Assembly (NCBI GenBank): GCA_964513655.1
Contig: CAZENQ010000148.1
Coordinates: 1 to 5,051, forward strand
Direction of reading: 5' to 3'
DNA: 5,051 nt
Origin: G020350405 sp964513655
GTDB lineage: Bacteria > Planctomycetota > Phycisphaerae > Sedimentisphaerales > Anaerobacaceae
Positions 4,955 to 5,051 of the stretch are shown piece by piece; positions within the stretch are counted from its first letter, which is position 1; every line of letters starts with the position of its first letter. Made by a program: the position numbers and the translations under genes. The notes under the pieces are model-generated. The model was not told where the DNA came from. It did no database searches and saw nothing but the letters and a program-made list of their open reading frames with translations.

Positions 4955-5018
4955 TGAGATTGGGTTCGTTTGACATTTTTTGGTTAGCCACAAAGGTTTT
5001 TTTTTGCCACAGAGGCAA
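4955..5018 (-). repeat. Truncated repeat stub E with CTGTGG leader
   Basis: The minus strand contains only the first part of the dispersed repeat: AACCAAAAAATGTCAAAC then GAACCCAAT, after which similarity stops. It is preceded by the same leader as copy B, here GCCACAAAGG (4987-4996) and GCCACAGAGG (5006-5015) flanking a run of nine T on the plus strand. Beyond 5018 to the window end (TTTAGTTTGC and following) I recognise nothing. Confidence 0.75.
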
Positions 5019-5051
5019 ACTTTAGTTTGCATCGGATCAAAAATCAGGGCG

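Noticed and set aside
225..5018. A composite transposon defined by the inverted repeat clusters on both sides
   Set aside because: No transposase gene, no precise terminal inverted repeats and no target-site duplication; the copies are diverged and multiple on each side.

Overview
The window looks like a chromosomal segment from a Planctomycetota bacterium, most likely of the Phycisphaerae/Sedimentisphaerales type. That assignment is inferred from three things: a planctomycete-style C-terminal dockerin-like tail (positions 1926-2165), secreted carbohydrate-active enzymes, and AT-rich intergenic repeats of a kind I associate with Phycisphaerae genomes (conceptual peptides such as MSNEPNF or KCQTNPI). 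No rRNA, tRNA or marker gene is present to confirm it.

Layout. (1) Positions 2-154 are the 3' end of an unidentified plus-strand gene. (2) Positions 155-590 lie between convergent genes and hold two copies (A, B) of a roughly 125-nt dispersed repeat and a 7-bp tandem array. (3) Positions 591-1592, minus strand, encode a complete S49-family (SppA-like) serine peptidase with a lipoprotein signal peptide and a strong Shine-Dalgarno; a 33-codon ORF overlaps its start. (4) Positions 1687-1925 have no convincing gene. (5) Positions 1926-2487 hold two gene remnants facing away from each other: a dockerin-like C-terminus on the minus strand and a GH32 C-terminal domain on the plus strand. Both lack their 5' parts and meet at about 2140-2175. 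One deletion across a divergent gene pair, or an assembly join, would explain this. (6) Positions 2654-4222, plus strand, encode a complete secreted GH29 alpha-L-fucosidase. (7) Positions 4223-5051 contain no gene. They are packed with minus-strand copies (F, C, D and stub E) of the same dispersed repeat, two further 7-bp arrays and a REP-like hairpin.

The two intact genes do not form an operon. The fucosidase would release L-fucose from extracellular or periplasmic glycans. The GH32 and dockerin remnants suggest the locus once carried more glycan-degradation genes. The S49 peptidase is a separate envelope proteolysis function.

The most interesting signal is in the non-coding DNA. Three heptanucleotide arrays with unrelated unit sequences each lie on the 5' side of a copy of the same repeat, with a shorter degenerate example at a fourth copy. 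All left-side copies are on the plus strand and all right-side copies on the minus strand.
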